A DNA stretch of 64,000 nt, from positions 248,001 through 312,000 of the forward strand of contig NZ_JACYFK010000001.1 of NCBI RefSeq assembly GCF_014855515.1, read 5' to 3'. Both the position numbers and the translations under genes were made by a program. Positions 26,672-36,576 of this stretch are shown here, in pieces. How positions within the stretch are numbered: the first letter of the stretch is position 1; each line of letters starts with the position of its first letter. This stretch comes from Euzebyella marina. Lineage in GTDB: Bacteria; Bacteroidota; Bacteroidia; Flavobacteriales; Flavobacteriaceae. The notes under the pieces are model-generated. The model saw nothing but the letters and a program-made list of their open reading frames with translations. It did no database searches and had not been told where the DNA came from.

Positions 26672-28123
26672 CTAAACAACTATTTTCTCGTCTTCTTTGG
26701 AAATATGAAGACGCAGGGCCAGCAACGCTGCAATGATGAAGAAGACGCCACCGAAAAGAATGGCGTTCACAGCATTATTGCCCAGTATATTTTTTATTAT
26801 AAAACCAAAAGAAACGGTTTGAATCAACATAGGAATTACAATCATCATATTCACGATGCCCATATAAACTCCTCTTCTGTCTTCGGGAATGACCTTCGAA
26901 ACCATAGCATAAGGTATACCCATCATTGCCGCCCACCCAATACCGAAAAGTACCATTGGCAGTAAAAGCGCATATTGATCATTGATGAAAGGCATGCTCA
27001 GCATGGCTATTCCCGTTAAGACCAAGCTGAGAACATATACCATTTTTGAACTATATTTTCTAGCAATGGGCACCAATAAAAGTGCCACCACCATCGTAAC
27101 AAGATTATAGGCACCGTTCATAAGACCAGTTTGGGCCAACGCCTGTTCCGATAAGGATTGGATATTTTGTGCGAAGGCCACATCGCCCGTGCCAATTACA
27201 CCACCTGAATTGCATGCGGCCATAATAGATTCAAACTTTTCGTTATCACCATCGGATATACCGAACATACTCGTGCGCAGCATGGGCGTAATAAACTGCC
27301 AATAAACAAAAAGAGCGTACCATTGAAATAGATAGACCCCGGCCAATCTCCACATTAATTTAGGCATGTGGCCGATAGCGTTGAATATTTCAACAAAAGG
27401 CGCCACTAATCTTGAAACCAAAGGTTTTCGGGAATGCTCTTCAATATGCTTTATCTCTTCTGGGGATGGTGGTATCTCAGGTGTCTTATAAACCGACCAA
27501 AGAATGGTCGCCAATGAGGCAATTGCCCCTAAAAAGAAAGAATAATATACCCACTTGGGAATTATGGAAACAACTTCTGTGGTAGTCGAACATAGGGTAC
27601 CCGCTTCCGTCGGAACACTGAACCAATCTTGAAACAAGAACAAAGAAAAATTGGCCAAGGTAATGCCAGCTCCCACAAACAGACTTTGCATCTGAAAACC
27701 ATAGGTTAGTTGGTCATCCGGTAATTTATCGCCTACAAAAGCCCGATAAGGCTCCATTGCGGTATTATTTGCGGCATCTAAAATCCAAAGTAATCCTACC
27801 GCGAACCAAAGTTCAGAACTAAAAGGAAAGGCAAAAAGACAAAGACTTGCCGTTATGGCCCCAATTAAAAAGAAAGGTTTTCTTCTACCCCATCTGGGCG
27901 ACCATGTTTTATCGGAAATGGCCCCGATTATAGGCTGAATCAAAAGACCAGTTACCGGCCCGGCCAGGTTTAATAAAGGAAGTTCTTCATGATGTGCTCC
28001 AAGAAATGAAAAAATTGGATTGACAGCAGTTTGCTGCAGGCCAAAACTGAACTGAATGCCGAAGAAACCGACATTCATATTCCATATCTGCCAAAAACTT
28101 AAAGCTGGCCTTTTAATTTTCAT
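26672..28123 (-). CDS. major facilitator superfamily sugar transporter (SLC45/GPH-like)
   Basis: A 483-residue membrane protein with about 12 transmembrane helices. The loop 'ISDKTWSPRWGRRKPFFLIG' between helices 2 and 3 is typical of the SLC45/sucrose-proton symporter-like and GPH branches, and an Asp-Arg-Arg-Gly motif ('PEDRRGVYMGIVNMM') marks the matching position of the second half. The downstream position to a sucrose phosphorylase gene (128 bases, same strand) makes sucrose or a related disaccharide the likely substrate; this is inference from context and family. It ends in a strong terminator. Confidence 0.88.
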   Translation of the reverse strand: MKIKRPALSFWQIWNMNVGFFGIQFSFGLQQTAVNPIFSFLGAHHEELPLLNLAGPVTGLLIQPIIGAISDKTWSPRWGRRKPFFLIGAITASLCLFAFPFSSELWFAVGLLWILDAANNTAMEPYRAFVGDKLPDDQLTYGFQMQSLFVGAGITLANFSLFLFQDWFSVPTEAGTLCSTTTEVVSIIPKWVYYSFFLGAIASLATILWSVYKTPEIPPSPEEIKHIEEHSRKPLVSRLVAPFVEIFNAIGHMPKLMWRLAGVYLFQWYALFVYWQFITPMLRTSMFGISDGDNEKFESIMAACNSGGVIGTGDVAFAQNIQSLSEQALAQTGLMNGAYNLVTMVVALLLVPIARKYSSKMVYVLSLVLTGIAMLSMPFINDQYALLLPMVLFGIGWAAMMGIPYAMVSKVIPEDRRGVYMGIVNMMIVIPMLIQTVSFGFIIKNILGNNAVNAILFGGVFFIIAALLALRLHISKEDEKIVV

Positions 28124-28217
28124 GATCTTTCAATTTGCTCAGGTTATACACTAAACAAGATAGCGTTTTAACAGGGCATTTACTAAATGCAATATGATTA
28201 ATCAAAAAGTCAATTCT

Positions 28218-28247
28218 CAAGCCCACTTCGTAAAAAGAAGCGGCTTG
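28218..28247 (-). terminator. possible hairpin terminator after sucrose phosphorylase gene
   Basis: Outer stem CAAGCC/GGCTTG and inner stem CTTC/GAAG with small bulges; on the minus strand a short T run (TTTTT) follows about 12 bases later. It could be a weak or partial terminator between the phosphorylase and transporter genes. Confidence 0.4.
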
Positions 28248-28251
28248 CTAA

Positions 28252-29715
28252 TCAATCCATAAAAGTCAATTGTTTTGACCCGGTATCATGGCTATAAGCT
28301 ATGCTTACATCCATAACTTCTAAATCTACTATCAATTCTGACCAAGCCCTACCGTTGTTCCATTTTAGATGCAACACCTCATCATCACCATCAACTATTT
28401 CAAAAATACCTTGAAAAGAAGCATGCGTGTTTCTAAGAAAAATCAGCTCACTGAATTGCTCAAAGAACTCGGTATGTACTTTACGCCTAATTTCCTCTTT
28501 AGTGAAATAATGCCTGTTGATATCTCTACCTACATTGGTCTCTTTCAACAATTGCATATCGTTTTCACCCGCCAAAAGGCCCACGTAATAAATCTGAGGT
28601 ATTCCCGGAACAAAAAATTGTATACTTCGAGCTATCAAGTAAAGCTTTTCGTCTTTGCCCAAAGCTTCGAAATACGTACAATTGACTTGGTACAAATCAA
28701 GGTTGGAAGCAGCGGCGCCCGTAGCCTTTCGACTAGTGCCATCACTATTAATGTGCATTTGCTCAACTATTTCGCTAAGCACCTCGTCTTCTACCAAACC
28801 CGGTTCGCCCTCATCTGAAGCTACGTCAACAATCCCTATTCCATCATGGGTATCTAGAACAGTGATCACGTTTCTAGGTGCTATTTCAAGCCACTTCTTC
28901 AGATTCTTTGATGTTTTATTGAATAGGGTATCCAATACCAAAACGGGCAGGGCAAAATCGTAGACATAATCAACCCTACTGGCAATCTCAATTTGAGTTT
29001 TATAGAAGGAGTGTATTTCAACCAATACCGACATACCCCTTAACCTTGCCTTTTCAGTAATCGATGAGATAAAGTCAAAAGTTTCATCAATCATAAAACA
29101 AGAGGTGCCGGCCTTTTTAATGGCATAACCGGCAGCATCAAGTCGAATCATTGAAACACCGGCCTTTTGAAAGGTATTCAATATCGATTCTAGATATTGG
29201 ACTCCCTTTTTAGACGTAACATCAATATCTATCTGATTAGCCGTGAAGGTCGTCCAAACGTTTTTCTGTTCTCCATTTTCCAGTTGAAAATTGGTGAAGG
29301 GCAATCCCGGCCTTGGCCTATAAATCTTCTTAATCTCTTCTTCAGTAATACCGTTTGGAAAGACTTTATCTTCGGTCAGTATCAATTCTGCATATTCAGA
29401 GTCATCCCCCTTCTTTAAATAATCTGCGAATTGTTTCGATTTGGCCGAGATATGATTGACAATCAAATCTGCCATTATCTCTATCTGACCACTTAACTTA
29501 TTTAAATCTGACCAATCACCTAATCTCGGATCTATTTGCGTATGATCGATGGGGTCAAAACCGGCATCTTCACCATCGATGGGGTTAAAAAAAGGAAGTA
29601 TGTGCACCCCACCGAAAAGACCTTTGAAGCGAGTTTCAAAAAGGTGAGACAATTCGGTAATATTTTTGCATCCCAAACGATCAACATAAGTGATCAATTG
29701 CACTTTGTTCTGCAT
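28252..29715 (-). CDS. sucrose phosphorylase-type glycoside hydrolase family 13 enzyme
   Basis: A 487-residue GH13 subfamily 18 protein. It shows the nucleophile Asp193 ('IRLDAAGYAIKKAGTSCF'), acid/base Glu233 ('VLVEIHSFY') and His290-Asp291 ('TVLDTHDGIG'). It also has the acceptor-loop sequence 'IYRPRPGLPFTNF' (131-143) and 'AASNLDLYQVN' (335-345), which I recall from Bifidobacterium sucrose phosphorylase, where this loop binds phosphate or fructose. Reaction: sucrose plus phosphate gives alpha-glucose 1-phosphate and fructose, saving an ATP. Related specificities (sucrose 6-phosphate, glucosylglycerate) occur in the subfamily and cannot be excluded. It is first in a two-gene unit with a sugar transporter and has no signal peptide, so it acts in the cytoplasm. 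The 247 bases upstream hold no clear promoter pair. Confidence 0.88.
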   Translation of the reverse strand: MQNKVQLITYVDRLGCKNITELSHLFETRFKGLFGGVHILPFFNPIDGEDAGFDPIDHTQIDPRLGDWSDLNKLSGQIEIMADLIVNHISAKSKQFADYLKKGDDSEYAELILTEDKVFPNGITEEEIKKIYRPRPGLPFTNFQLENGEQKNVWTTFTANQIDIDVTSKKGVQYLESILNTFQKAGVSMIRLDAAGYAIKKAGTSCFMIDETFDFISSITEKARLRGMSVLVEIHSFYKTQIEIASRVDYVYDFALPVLVLDTLFNKTSKNLKKWLEIAPRNVITVLDTHDGIGIVDVASDEGEPGLVEDEVLSEIVEQMHINSDGTSRKATGAAASNLDLYQVNCTYFEALGKDEKLYLIARSIQFFVPGIPQIYYVGLLAGENDMQLLKETNVGRDINRHYFTKEEIRRKVHTEFFEQFSELIFLRNTHASFQGIFEIVDGDDEVLHLKWNNGRAWSELIVDLEVMDVSIAYSHDTGSKQLTFMD

Positions 29716-29962
29716 AAGTTGATTGAGTAAATTCTAAGTTTAAGTTAAGATAAATAGCTCTTGAAAAAATGCAAACTCCCTTAATTTTCAATTACTTTCA
29801 AGCAAGATAGAAAACTCAGACCCATTTAGGCAACAATCAAAAATAAGATATCAACCGAAAACGTTAGAGGATGAAAAAAGTTTTTAAAAGGCTATCTAAA
29901 AGGTCAAAAAATCATCAATAGAGCCAGTTTTTCCACCTGATGTAAGCCTACAATCAGGGCTT

Positions 29963-30886
29963 TTATTTTTTTAAAAAATCAATATTTCTTTTTAATCCTG
30001 AAAATTTTGTTCTCTTAACCGCTGACTTTTTGAATACCTTTTTGAAAACATCTTCGGTCATTTCCTCCCAATCTTTTTTTGACATGTTCAACAGGTCAGG
30101 ATGCGGGTCGAAGAGCAGCTCTCTATGAGGTTTTGAGAATCGGTTCCAAGGGCAAACATCTTGGCACAAATCACAACCAAAAGCCCAATCATCAAACTTG
30201 CCCTGAAATTCATCTGGAATTTCATTTTTTAGCTCTATGGTAAAGTAAGAAATACATTTACTACCGTCTACCACATAAGGTTCTACTATGGCATTGGTCG
30301 GACAGGCATCGATACAGGCCGTACAGGTACCACAATGGTCGGTGACGGGTGTATCATAATCAAGTTCTAAGTCGACAATCAATTCGGCAATAAAGTAGAA
30401 AGAGCCTACTTGTTGGGTCAATAGATTACTGTTTTTCCCAATCCACCCCAAACCACTTTTTGCCGCCCAAGCCTTATCAAGAACAGGCGCCGAGTCGACA
30501 AAGGCACGACCGTTTACTTCTCCTATTTCCTCCACGATAAAATTATGCAGTTCTCGCAGCTTGCTCTTGATTACATGATGGTAATCTTGGCCATAGGCGT
30601 ACTTCGAAATTTTATATGTGCTGGATTTCTGCTCCTCTTCAGGATAATAATTTAGGAGTAAAGATATGACCGACTTCGCCCCATCTACCAGTAAACGTGG
30701 GTCTAGCCGCTTATCAAAATGATTTGCCATATACCCCATCTCGCCATGCATTTGGTTGTTGAGCCACTTCTCTAATCGAGGGGCTTCCGCTTCAAGAAAC
30801 TCGGCCTTGGAAATACCACAGGACAAAAAGCCTAATCGCGCAGCTTCTTGTTTTATGAGTTCACTATAGCGAGATTTGTTGTACAC
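29963..30886 (-). CDS. queG: epoxyqueuosine reductase
   Basis: A 307-residue iron-sulfur and cobalamin enzyme for the last step of queuosine synthesis in tRNA (epoxyqueuosine to queuosine). Two ferredoxin-type clusters are visible: Cys185, 188, 191, 195 ('[12 protein letters not shown]') and Cys238, 241, 245 with Cys211. The catalytic Asp131 lies in '[19 protein letters not shown]'. No ATG lies near the conserved N-terminus; the frame starts with GTG at 30886, giving '[19 protein letters not shown]', which matches the family. It follows the P450 gene by 52 bases. Confidence 0.94.
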   Translation of the reverse strand: MYNKSRYSELIKQEAARLGFLSCGISKAEFLEAEAPRLEKWLNNQMHGEMGYMANHFDKRLDPRLLVDGAKSVISLLLNYYPEEEQKSSTYKISKYAYGQDYHHVIKSKLRELHNFIVEEIGEVNGRAFVDSAPVLDKAWAAKSGLGWIGKNSNLLTQQVGSFYFIAELIVDLELDYDTPVTDHCGTCTACIDACPTNAIVEPYVVDGSKCISYFTIELKNEIPDEFQGKFDDWAFGCDLCQDVCPWNRFSKPHRELLFDPHPDLLNMSKKDWEEMTEDVFKKVFKKSAVKRTKFSGLKRNIDFLKK

Positions 30887-30938
30887 AATAATGGATGGTT
30901 TACCGAGAGGTTAATCGTATTTGAACCAAGTTAGGAGC

Positions 30939-32270
30939 TTACCTCTTTTCAAGTTTAAGAAAAACGTTTTGAGGTTTAAGGGAAATAAGTGGATTTATTT
31001 CTACTTTCTCGGAAGCAGCGCTCACTCTATAATCTTTAAGAATCGTACTAATTACCATAATCATTTCGAACATGGCAAAATTATTACCGACACACATTCT
31101 CGGCCCTGCCCCAAAAGGATAATAGAAATCACTATAATCCTTACTATTCAACTCATTAAATCGGGTAGGATCAAAAGCTTCGGGTTCACGCCAAAACTTC
31201 TTACTTCTGTGCAACTCGTACATACTCATCAACCAAACGGTTCCCTTTTCAAAACTTCTGTTTTTAATGGTATCATCTCCTAAACTTACCCGGTCTATGA
31301 CATACACAGGAGGATACAAGCGCATTGCTTCTTCAATACAGTTTTTGACCAATTGAGCCTGCCCTATGGCCGACATGATATCCTCTGAAAAATTCAACTC
31401 TTTTATTTCATCAAAAATATCTTCTTGCCATTGAGGGTGTTTTGCCAATAAAAACAGGGTGAAACTCAGTGCATTTGCCGTTGTTTCATGGCCTGCAGTA
31501 AACAGGATCAAAACTTCATCTATCAATTGTCTTCTAGACATGGGCGAACCATCTTCATACCTTGCTTTCAACAGCATATCAAGAAGGTCATCTTTTTCTT
31601 CGGCCAAATCGACCCGCTCTTCGATAATCTCGTTCAAGAGATTTCTAGCTTCTTCAGCCTTGGCCAAATGCCGATTTGTTTTTCCGGAAAGTTGAAACCA
31701 CCATTTAAGGTAGGGTTGCCTCATTTCTTTGATCAACATTTCTTGGTTGGTTTCCGTGATATGCTGCAACTTGCGCATTCGCTTTCGCAGATTGTCGGCG
31801 CTGAATAAAGACTGCGCAACCACTTGAAAAGCTATATCACCCATAATGGGAAATATGTCAATAGTATCAGCTTGGTTTAATCTTTCAAGTTCTTGCTCTA
31901 TACTTGAAAGCATAATTGACAATAGACCCTGCAACTTTCTTTTATGAAAAGCCGGCTGGACCATTCTACGATGGGCACGCCAGAAATCACCATTCGAAGT
32001 CAGTAGACCGTTACCGATGTATTTGGCCAAATCTTTGGTCTGTAAAGAAGACTTGTAATAATTCTTGTGGTTTTTTTGGAGAATGTATTTGATAGTTTCC
32101 GCATCACGCGTAAACACGACTCTACCGCCTATGCCAATATTTACTTTGAAGGTATCACCGAATTTTTCGAAGTTTTCTTGATGAAAGGGTAAAGGGTTTT
32201 TAAGTATCCGTTTTCGGTTTTTGAAAACTTCAACCTGGGAAATAGTCACCAAGTCATCACTCTTCTTCAT
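30939..32270 (-). CDS. cytochrome P450
   Basis: A 443-residue soluble P450. The oxygen-activating I-helix motif is 'AGHETT' (259-264), the ExxR pair is Glu314-Arg317, and the heme loop 'FGAGPRMC' ends in the thiolate Cys393. There is no membrane anchor or fused reductase, so it needs separate redox partners; none are in the window. The substrate cannot be inferred; the sequence resembles fatty-acid or terpenoid hydroxylating bacterial P450s (CYP102/CYP4-like style), which is a weak impression. It lies 15 bases after ruvB and before queG, an unexpected place for a monooxygenase. Confidence 0.93.
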   Translation of the reverse strand: MKKSDDLVTISQVEVFKNRKRILKNPLPFHQENFEKFGDTFKVNIGIGGRVVFTRDAETIKYILQKNHKNYYKSSLQTKDLAKYIGNGLLTSNGDFWRAHRRMVQPAFHKRKLQGLLSIMLSSIEQELERLNQADTIDIFPIMGDIAFQVVAQSLFSADNLRKRMRKLQHITETNQEMLIKEMRQPYLKWWFQLSGKTNRHLAKAEEARNLLNEIIEERVDLAEEKDDLLDMLLKARYEDGSPMSRRQLIDEVLILFTAGHETTANALSFTLFLLAKHPQWQEDIFDEIKELNFSEDIMSAIGQAQLVKNCIEEAMRLYPPVYVIDRVSLGDDTIKNRSFEKGTVWLMSMYELHRSKKFWREPEAFDPTRFNELNSKDYSDFYYPFGAGPRMCVGNNFAMFEMIMVISTILKDYRVSAASEKVEINPLISLKPQNVFLKLEKR

Positions 32271-32285
32271 AAAAAAACCATCATT

Positions 32286-33308
32286 CTAAAACAATCCTTG
32301 CTGGGTACCTGGCTTAGTTTTTCCCAAGTGCTTATATGCCAATTCGGTCACTTCTCTACCTCGTGGTGTACGCATGATGAAACCTTGCTGAATCAAAAAT
32401 GGTTCATAAACCTCTTCAATCGTTTCGGCGCTCTCTGAAACCGCAGTGGCCAGTGTTGTAATACCGACAGGGCCCCCTTTAAACTTGTCAATAATGGTAG
32501 AAAGTATCTTATTATCCATTTCATCGAGGCCGTGAGCATCAACGTTCAAAGCTTTTAATCCAAACTTTGAAATCTCTATATCAATAGTTCCGTTACCCTT
32601 TATCTGAGCAAAATCGCGAACCCTTCTTAAAAGGGCATTACAAATTCTGGGAGTACCACGGCTGCGACCCGCTATTTCAATGGATGCCTCGGTACTGATA
32701 GGAACTCGAAGAATATCGGCACTACGCTGTACTATGGTCGAAAGAAGCTCTGTATCATAATACTGTAATCGGCTAGAGATGCCAAACCTGGCACGCATGG
32801 GTGCCGTGAGCAAACCCGAACGTGTAGTGGCCCCAATCAATGTAAACGGATTGAGGTTAATCTGCACGGTACGTGCATTTGGGCCTGTTTCGATCATAAT
32901 ATCAATCTTATAATCTTCCATCGCCGAGTATAAATATTCTTCAACAATGGGGCTCAACCTATGAATCTCATCTATAAAAAGAACATCTCTTTCGTCAAGA
33001 TTGGTAAGTAGACCTGCCAAATCACCTGGTTTATCGAGAACGGGGCCCGAAGTAACCTTTATACCTACACCCAATTCATTGGCCAGAATATGGGCCAAGG
33101 TAGTTTTACCCAAACCCGGAGGGCCATGAAATAGCGTATGGTCTAAGGCTTCATCCCTTTGGTTGGCCGCCTGTACAAAAATCTTAAGATTTTCCAATAC
33201 CTGCTGCTGACCTGTAAAGTCGTCAAACGTTACCGGCCTAAGTGCCTTTTCAATATCAATTTCCTCAGAAGAAAAATGCTCGCCGGTGGGGTCTAGATAT
33301 TCATTCAT
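32286..33308 (-). CDS. ruvB: Holliday junction DNA helicase RuvB
   Basis: A 340-residue AAA+ motor protein. Walker A is 'GPPGLGKTT' (62-70), Walker B '[10 protein letters not shown]', sensor 1 '[11 protein letters not shown]', and the C-terminal winged helix carries '[20 protein letters not shown]'. It drives branch migration with RuvA (encoded at 23598). The start is set at the ATG at 33308 ('[20 protein letters not shown]'); a longer frame from a GTG at 33338 adds ten residues with no family support and crosses a probable promoter box. It appears to head a ruvB-P450-queG transcript. Confidence 0.96.
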   Translation of the reverse strand: MNEYLDPTGEHFSSEEIDIEKALRPVTFDDFTGQQQVLENLKIFVQAANQRDEALDHTLFHGPPGLGKTTLAHILANELGVGIKVTSGPVLDKPGDLAGLLTNLDERDVLFIDEIHRLSPIVEEYLYSAMEDYKIDIMIETGPNARTVQINLNPFTLIGATTRSGLLTAPMRARFGISSRLQYYDTELLSTIVQRSADILRVPISTEASIEIAGRSRGTPRICNALLRRVRDFAQIKGNGTIDIEISKFGLKALNVDAHGLDEMDNKILSTIIDKFKGGPVGITTLATAVSESAETIEEVYEPFLIQQGFIMRTPRGREVTELAYKHLGKTKPGTQQGLF

Positions 33309-33315
33309 ACGATAA

Positions 33316-33323
33316 CAAATATA
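33316..33323 (-). promoter_or_regulatory. predicted -7 element for ruvB
   Basis: TATATTTG on the minus strand, 8 bases before the ruvB ATG, matches TAnnTTTG. If used, the mRNA would have almost no leader. A well-placed -33 TTG is missing (the nearest is 14 bases away), so this is tentative. Confidence 0.35.
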
Positions 33324-33447
33324 AGGTAAAGCAGCCACAAGTAAATAGTCTCAATATTCGATATCAGTCAAATCTACAACCTTCAAATAGCTATCAATCG
33401 AAAAAATCATATCCTCATAAAGTCAGAAAAAATTGTAAATTCATTTC

Positions 33448-35712
33448 ATGCAAACAATGACTTTTACGCAACAGCTACTTCAGTACATTCCGTTTTTTTA
33501 TGTAATCTGGTCAGATGACTTGGTTACCATTTCTGAAATAAATGTAGTTCAGAACACCATCGAAAAAGACCAAACACTTTCAAGAGAAGAGAAAGACACT
33601 CTATTGTCCTGGCTCAATCCAGATAAACCACCACGAGATAGCGAGATGAAACAATGGAAACACACTATCAGTAATTCAAACGAACGACTGATTGAAAGTG
33701 AAACCTACCCGTTGACTTCGTTTAGCAATAGGGTTGCTTCTCATTACCACGGCCCGGTGGATTTTAATGAAAGTCTGAAACACATCGAAATCAATTTAGG
33801 AATTCAACCCAATCATTACAATCACTTGTTCGATGTAGAGGTCAAACATGCGTCTACCTCTACTTACTATAATCCAAAAGAACTAGACCAAATACTAAAA
33901 GGCAAACATGCCAATCTAATCGATGCCTTTAGGGAAACTCTGAACCATTCCATTTTCAAGTGGGACATTCACCGAGACAAAGAAGACTTTAGAAACATTG
34001 TACTAGATCAAGTAAAATTCTTGGCCGGTAAAGGATATGGGGCAATGGCCTATCCCGAAGCTTACGGCGGAAACAATGATATGGAGGGTTATGCCCACAT
34101 GTTTGAGAACATGATGTACGTTGACGGTAGTCTTACCATAAAATTCGGGGTGCAATTCGGCCTGTTTGGTGGCAGTATTCAAAAATTGGGCACTAAAGAG
34201 CATCATGACAAATATTTGACAGACACAGGTAAAACATCACTGTTAGGGTGTTTTGCCATGACCGAGACGGGTCATGGGTCTAATGTCAGGGGAATAAAGA
34301 CCACGGCCACTTACGATAAGGCCACCGACCAGATTATCATTCACACCCCCGGTAAGAATGACAACAAAGAGTACATCGGCAATGCACTTCATTCTAAAAT
34401 GGCATCGGTGTTTGCCCAACTGATCGTTAACGGAAAAAATGAGGGTGTTCATGCCATATTGGTTCCGTTACGGGATGAGAACCATGAACTGTTGCCCGGA
34501 GTTACCGTTAAGGATAATGGCTATAAGCTGGGCTTAAACGGTGTCGACAACGGAAAAATATGGTTTGATCAAGTTGCCGTACCAAGAAAAAATCTGCTAA
34601 ATAAATATGGGGAAATTACAGATGACGGAAAGTACCGCTCTGAAATAAAAAATGCCAACAAACGCTTTTTTACCATGTTGGGTACTTTGGTCGGTGGACG
34701 TATTTGTGTGGCTAGAGCCGGGCTGGCCGGTGCCAAGTTTGCTTTGACCGTAGCCGTCAAACATGCTCTAAAACGTCGCCAATTCAATGATAGCATTAAG
34801 GTTCAGGAAGATTTGTTGATTGACTATCCTTCCCATCAATTAAGATTGACACCGTTGGTCGCGAGTGCCTATGTTTATCACTTTGCATTAGACCAAATGA
34901 TGGAGTCTTATTGTGATGAAAAACAACCCGACAAGCGGGTTATTGAAACCCAAGTGGCTGGGCTCAAATCTATCATCACTTGGTATGCCAATAATAGTAT
35001 TCAAGAGTGTCGCGAAGCGTGCGGGGGCAAAGGTTATTTGCTAGAGAACCGAATTGCCGATTTAAAGGGAGATGTAGACATTTTTACCACATTTGAGGGA
35101 GATAACACCGTTTTACTTCTTTTGGCGGCCAAGGGCGTTCTAAGTGATTTTAAAGCGGAGTTCAATAGTGCAGGCTTTACTTCAGTATTGAAAATATTGG
35201 GTATGCAACTCAATAACACACTTACAACCATCAATCCGGTATATTCCAACAAAGTCGATAAAGAGCACCTTTACAATATCAAATTTCATAAGCACGCCTT
35301 CAACTATAGAACAAGACGCCTCACCTACACCTTGGCTATGCGCATACGAAACTATATCAAACAAGGTATGCCATCATATCAAGCATTCTTAAAAGTACAG
35401 ACCCATTTGCTTACTTTAGGCAAGGCGTACAGTACCGAATTGGCGTACAATACCTTTATTGGAAAGATAGAGCAGCTTTCAGAAGACAAGAACAAAGCTT
35501 TGCTTTTCAAGCAAGGTACCCTTTTTGCCCTGCATGAAATAAGAAAGGATGCGGAATGGTACTTGGAACAGGGCTATATCGGAAGCACTAAATCAAAGGC
35601 CATACGCCAAAGGGTTGAACGCCTCTGCACAGAGCTACGACCCCATATCGGTTCGTTGGTCGACGGCTTCGGAATTCCAGAGCATTGTTTAACGGCTCCG
35701 ATAGCACATTAA
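33448..35712 (+). CDS. acyl-CoA oxidase/dehydrogenase-like flavoenzyme
   Basis: A 754-residue member of the acyl-CoA oxidase branch. It has 'MTETGHGSNVRGIKTTATYD' (FAD and substrate-binding middle domain), 'CREACGGKGYL' and 'TTFEGDNTVLLLLAAKGVL', which are hallmarks of ACOX enzymes, and a length well above the 380-400 residues of ordinary acyl-CoA dehydrogenases. Expected reaction: first step of fatty acid beta-oxidation, trans-2-enoyl-CoA formation with FAD; whether electrons go to oxygen or to a transfer protein cannot be seen. It is a single plus-strand gene divergent from ruvB (139 bases between starts) and ends against the DUF2807 gene with no gap. Two ATGs nine bases apart (33448, 33457) are possible starts. 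Confidence 0.9.
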   Translation: MQTMTFTQQLLQYIPFFYVIWSDDLVTISEINVVQNTIEKDQTLSREEKDTLLSWLNPDKPPRDSEMKQWKHTISNSNERLIESETYPLTSFSNRVASHYHGPVDFNESLKHIEINLGIQPNHYNHLFDVEVKHASTSTYYNPKELDQILKGKHANLIDAFRETLNHSIFKWDIHRDKEDFRNIVLDQVKFLAGKGYGAMAYPEAYGGNNDMEGYAHMFENMMYVDGSLTIKFGVQFGLFGGSIQKLGTKEHHDKYLTDTGKTSLLGCFAMTETGHGSNVRGIKTTATYDKATDQIIIHTPGKNDNKEYIGNALHSKMASVFAQLIVNGKNEGVHAILVPLRDENHELLPGVTVKDNGYKLGLNGVDNGKIWFDQVAVPRKNLLNKYGEITDDGKYRSEIKNANKRFFTMLGTLVGGRICVARAGLAGAKFALTVAVKHALKRRQFNDSIKVQEDLLIDYPSHQLRLTPLVASAYVYHFALDQMMESYCDEKQPDKRVIETQVAGLKSIITWYANNSIQECREACGGKGYLLENRIADLKGDVDIFTTFEGDNTVLLLLAAKGVLSDFKAEFNSAGFTSVLKILGMQLNNTLTTINPVYSNKVDKEHLYNIKFHKHAFNYRTRRLTYTLAMRIRNYIKQGMPSYQAFLKVQTHLLTLGKAYSTELAYNTFIGKIEQLSEDKNKALLFKQGTLFALHEIRKDAEWYLEQGYIGSTKSKAIRQRVERLCTELRPHIGSLVDGFGIPEHCLTAPIAH

Positions 35713-36534
35713 CTATTTCTCCTTATGTAATTCAGATGTATCGGCAAACTCTAGAATAGTTATTGCTGGTGAGCCGTACAAATGGGTTTTTGACGAACCA
35801 TTTGAAGTCAATTCCAAAGAATTAATGGCGTTGACTTCGGCAGAGGAGGAATGTTGTAGATTGAGAAAAACTTTCTCAGCTTCCAACCTCTCTCCTTTTA
35901 GACTAGAATTTTCCATCAAATCTGCAAAAAGCTCGTTGGCAGTACCCTCCATTTTGGCACCGGCATTCTTATACATCTTCACATTGTTCAAATCACTTAC
36001 CGTATATATACGGGCGTCGGACTTATCTTTTAGTACAAAACTCATTTCACCACCGGTAAGACTAAATTCACCGGAGCTGCTACCCTCCATATTCACATTT
36101 ATTAATTGCGAATCGGCCGTAAGTTCAATTTTCGAAGACCCAAAAGTATTCACATATAGCTCATTTGAATTGAGTACGCCATCCAGAATAATTTTTCCGT
36201 CATTCACTGTAATGGCGTTTACGTAATTGTATTGAATGGTGATATCCAGTTTCTTTTTCCCGGTGATATTGTAAAACGAACTAATGACCAATGTGCTATC
36301 TTCCACCCTGAATTTCAAAACGTCGATTAAGTTATCATCCGCGGTAATCTCATATCCTTCTTCAGAACTATACTGTAGATGAATTTCCAAGTCGTCATTC
36401 AATTCAATTGCACTAAAAGCAGGTAAGGTTTCCTGTACATCAACAACGTTTTTATTGCCCTTTATTTTTGGTTTTCTCTGTGCCGAAATCTGGCCTACAA
36501 CCAATAAAGTCAATAGCAAGATAAAATATCTCAT
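35713..36534 (-). CDS. head GIN domain (DUF2807) secreted protein
   Basis: A 273-residue protein with a signal peptide (about 1-18, ending Ile-Ser-Ala-Gln) and a putative auto-transporter adhesin head GIN/DUF2807 domain: repeated short beta strands with Gly, Ile and Asn such as 'SSKIELTADSQLINVNMEGS' and 'FSLTGGEMSF', predicted to fold as a beta helix. It is common in Bacteroidota and its function is not known; a cell-surface structural or adhesive role has been suggested for the family. It converges on the acyl-CoA oxidase gene, with the two stop codons directly adjacent and no terminator between them. Confidence 0.85.
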   Translation of the reverse strand: MRYFILLLTLLVVGQISAQRKPKIKGNKNVVDVQETLPAFSAIELNDDLEIHLQYSSEEGYEITADDNLIDVLKFRVEDSTLVISSFYNITGKKKLDITIQYNYVNAITVNDGKIILDGVLNSNELYVNTFGSSKIELTADSQLINVNMEGSSSGEFSLTGGEMSFVLKDKSDARIYTVSDLNNVKMYKNAGAKMEGTANELFADLMENSSLKGERLEAEKVFLNLQHSSSAEVNAINSLELTSNGSSKTHLYGSPAITILEFADTSELHKEK

Positions 36535-36576
36535 ATGTAAAATTTTATACCCAATAGGAGTTACTATCTAATATAT

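Noticed and set aside
29936-29959. A hairpin (CCTGA/TCAGG with a TGTA/TACA inner stem) directly after the queG stop.
   Set aside because: The minus-strand side has no T run; the T run is on the plus strand, where no gene ends. I cannot call it a terminator with confidence.
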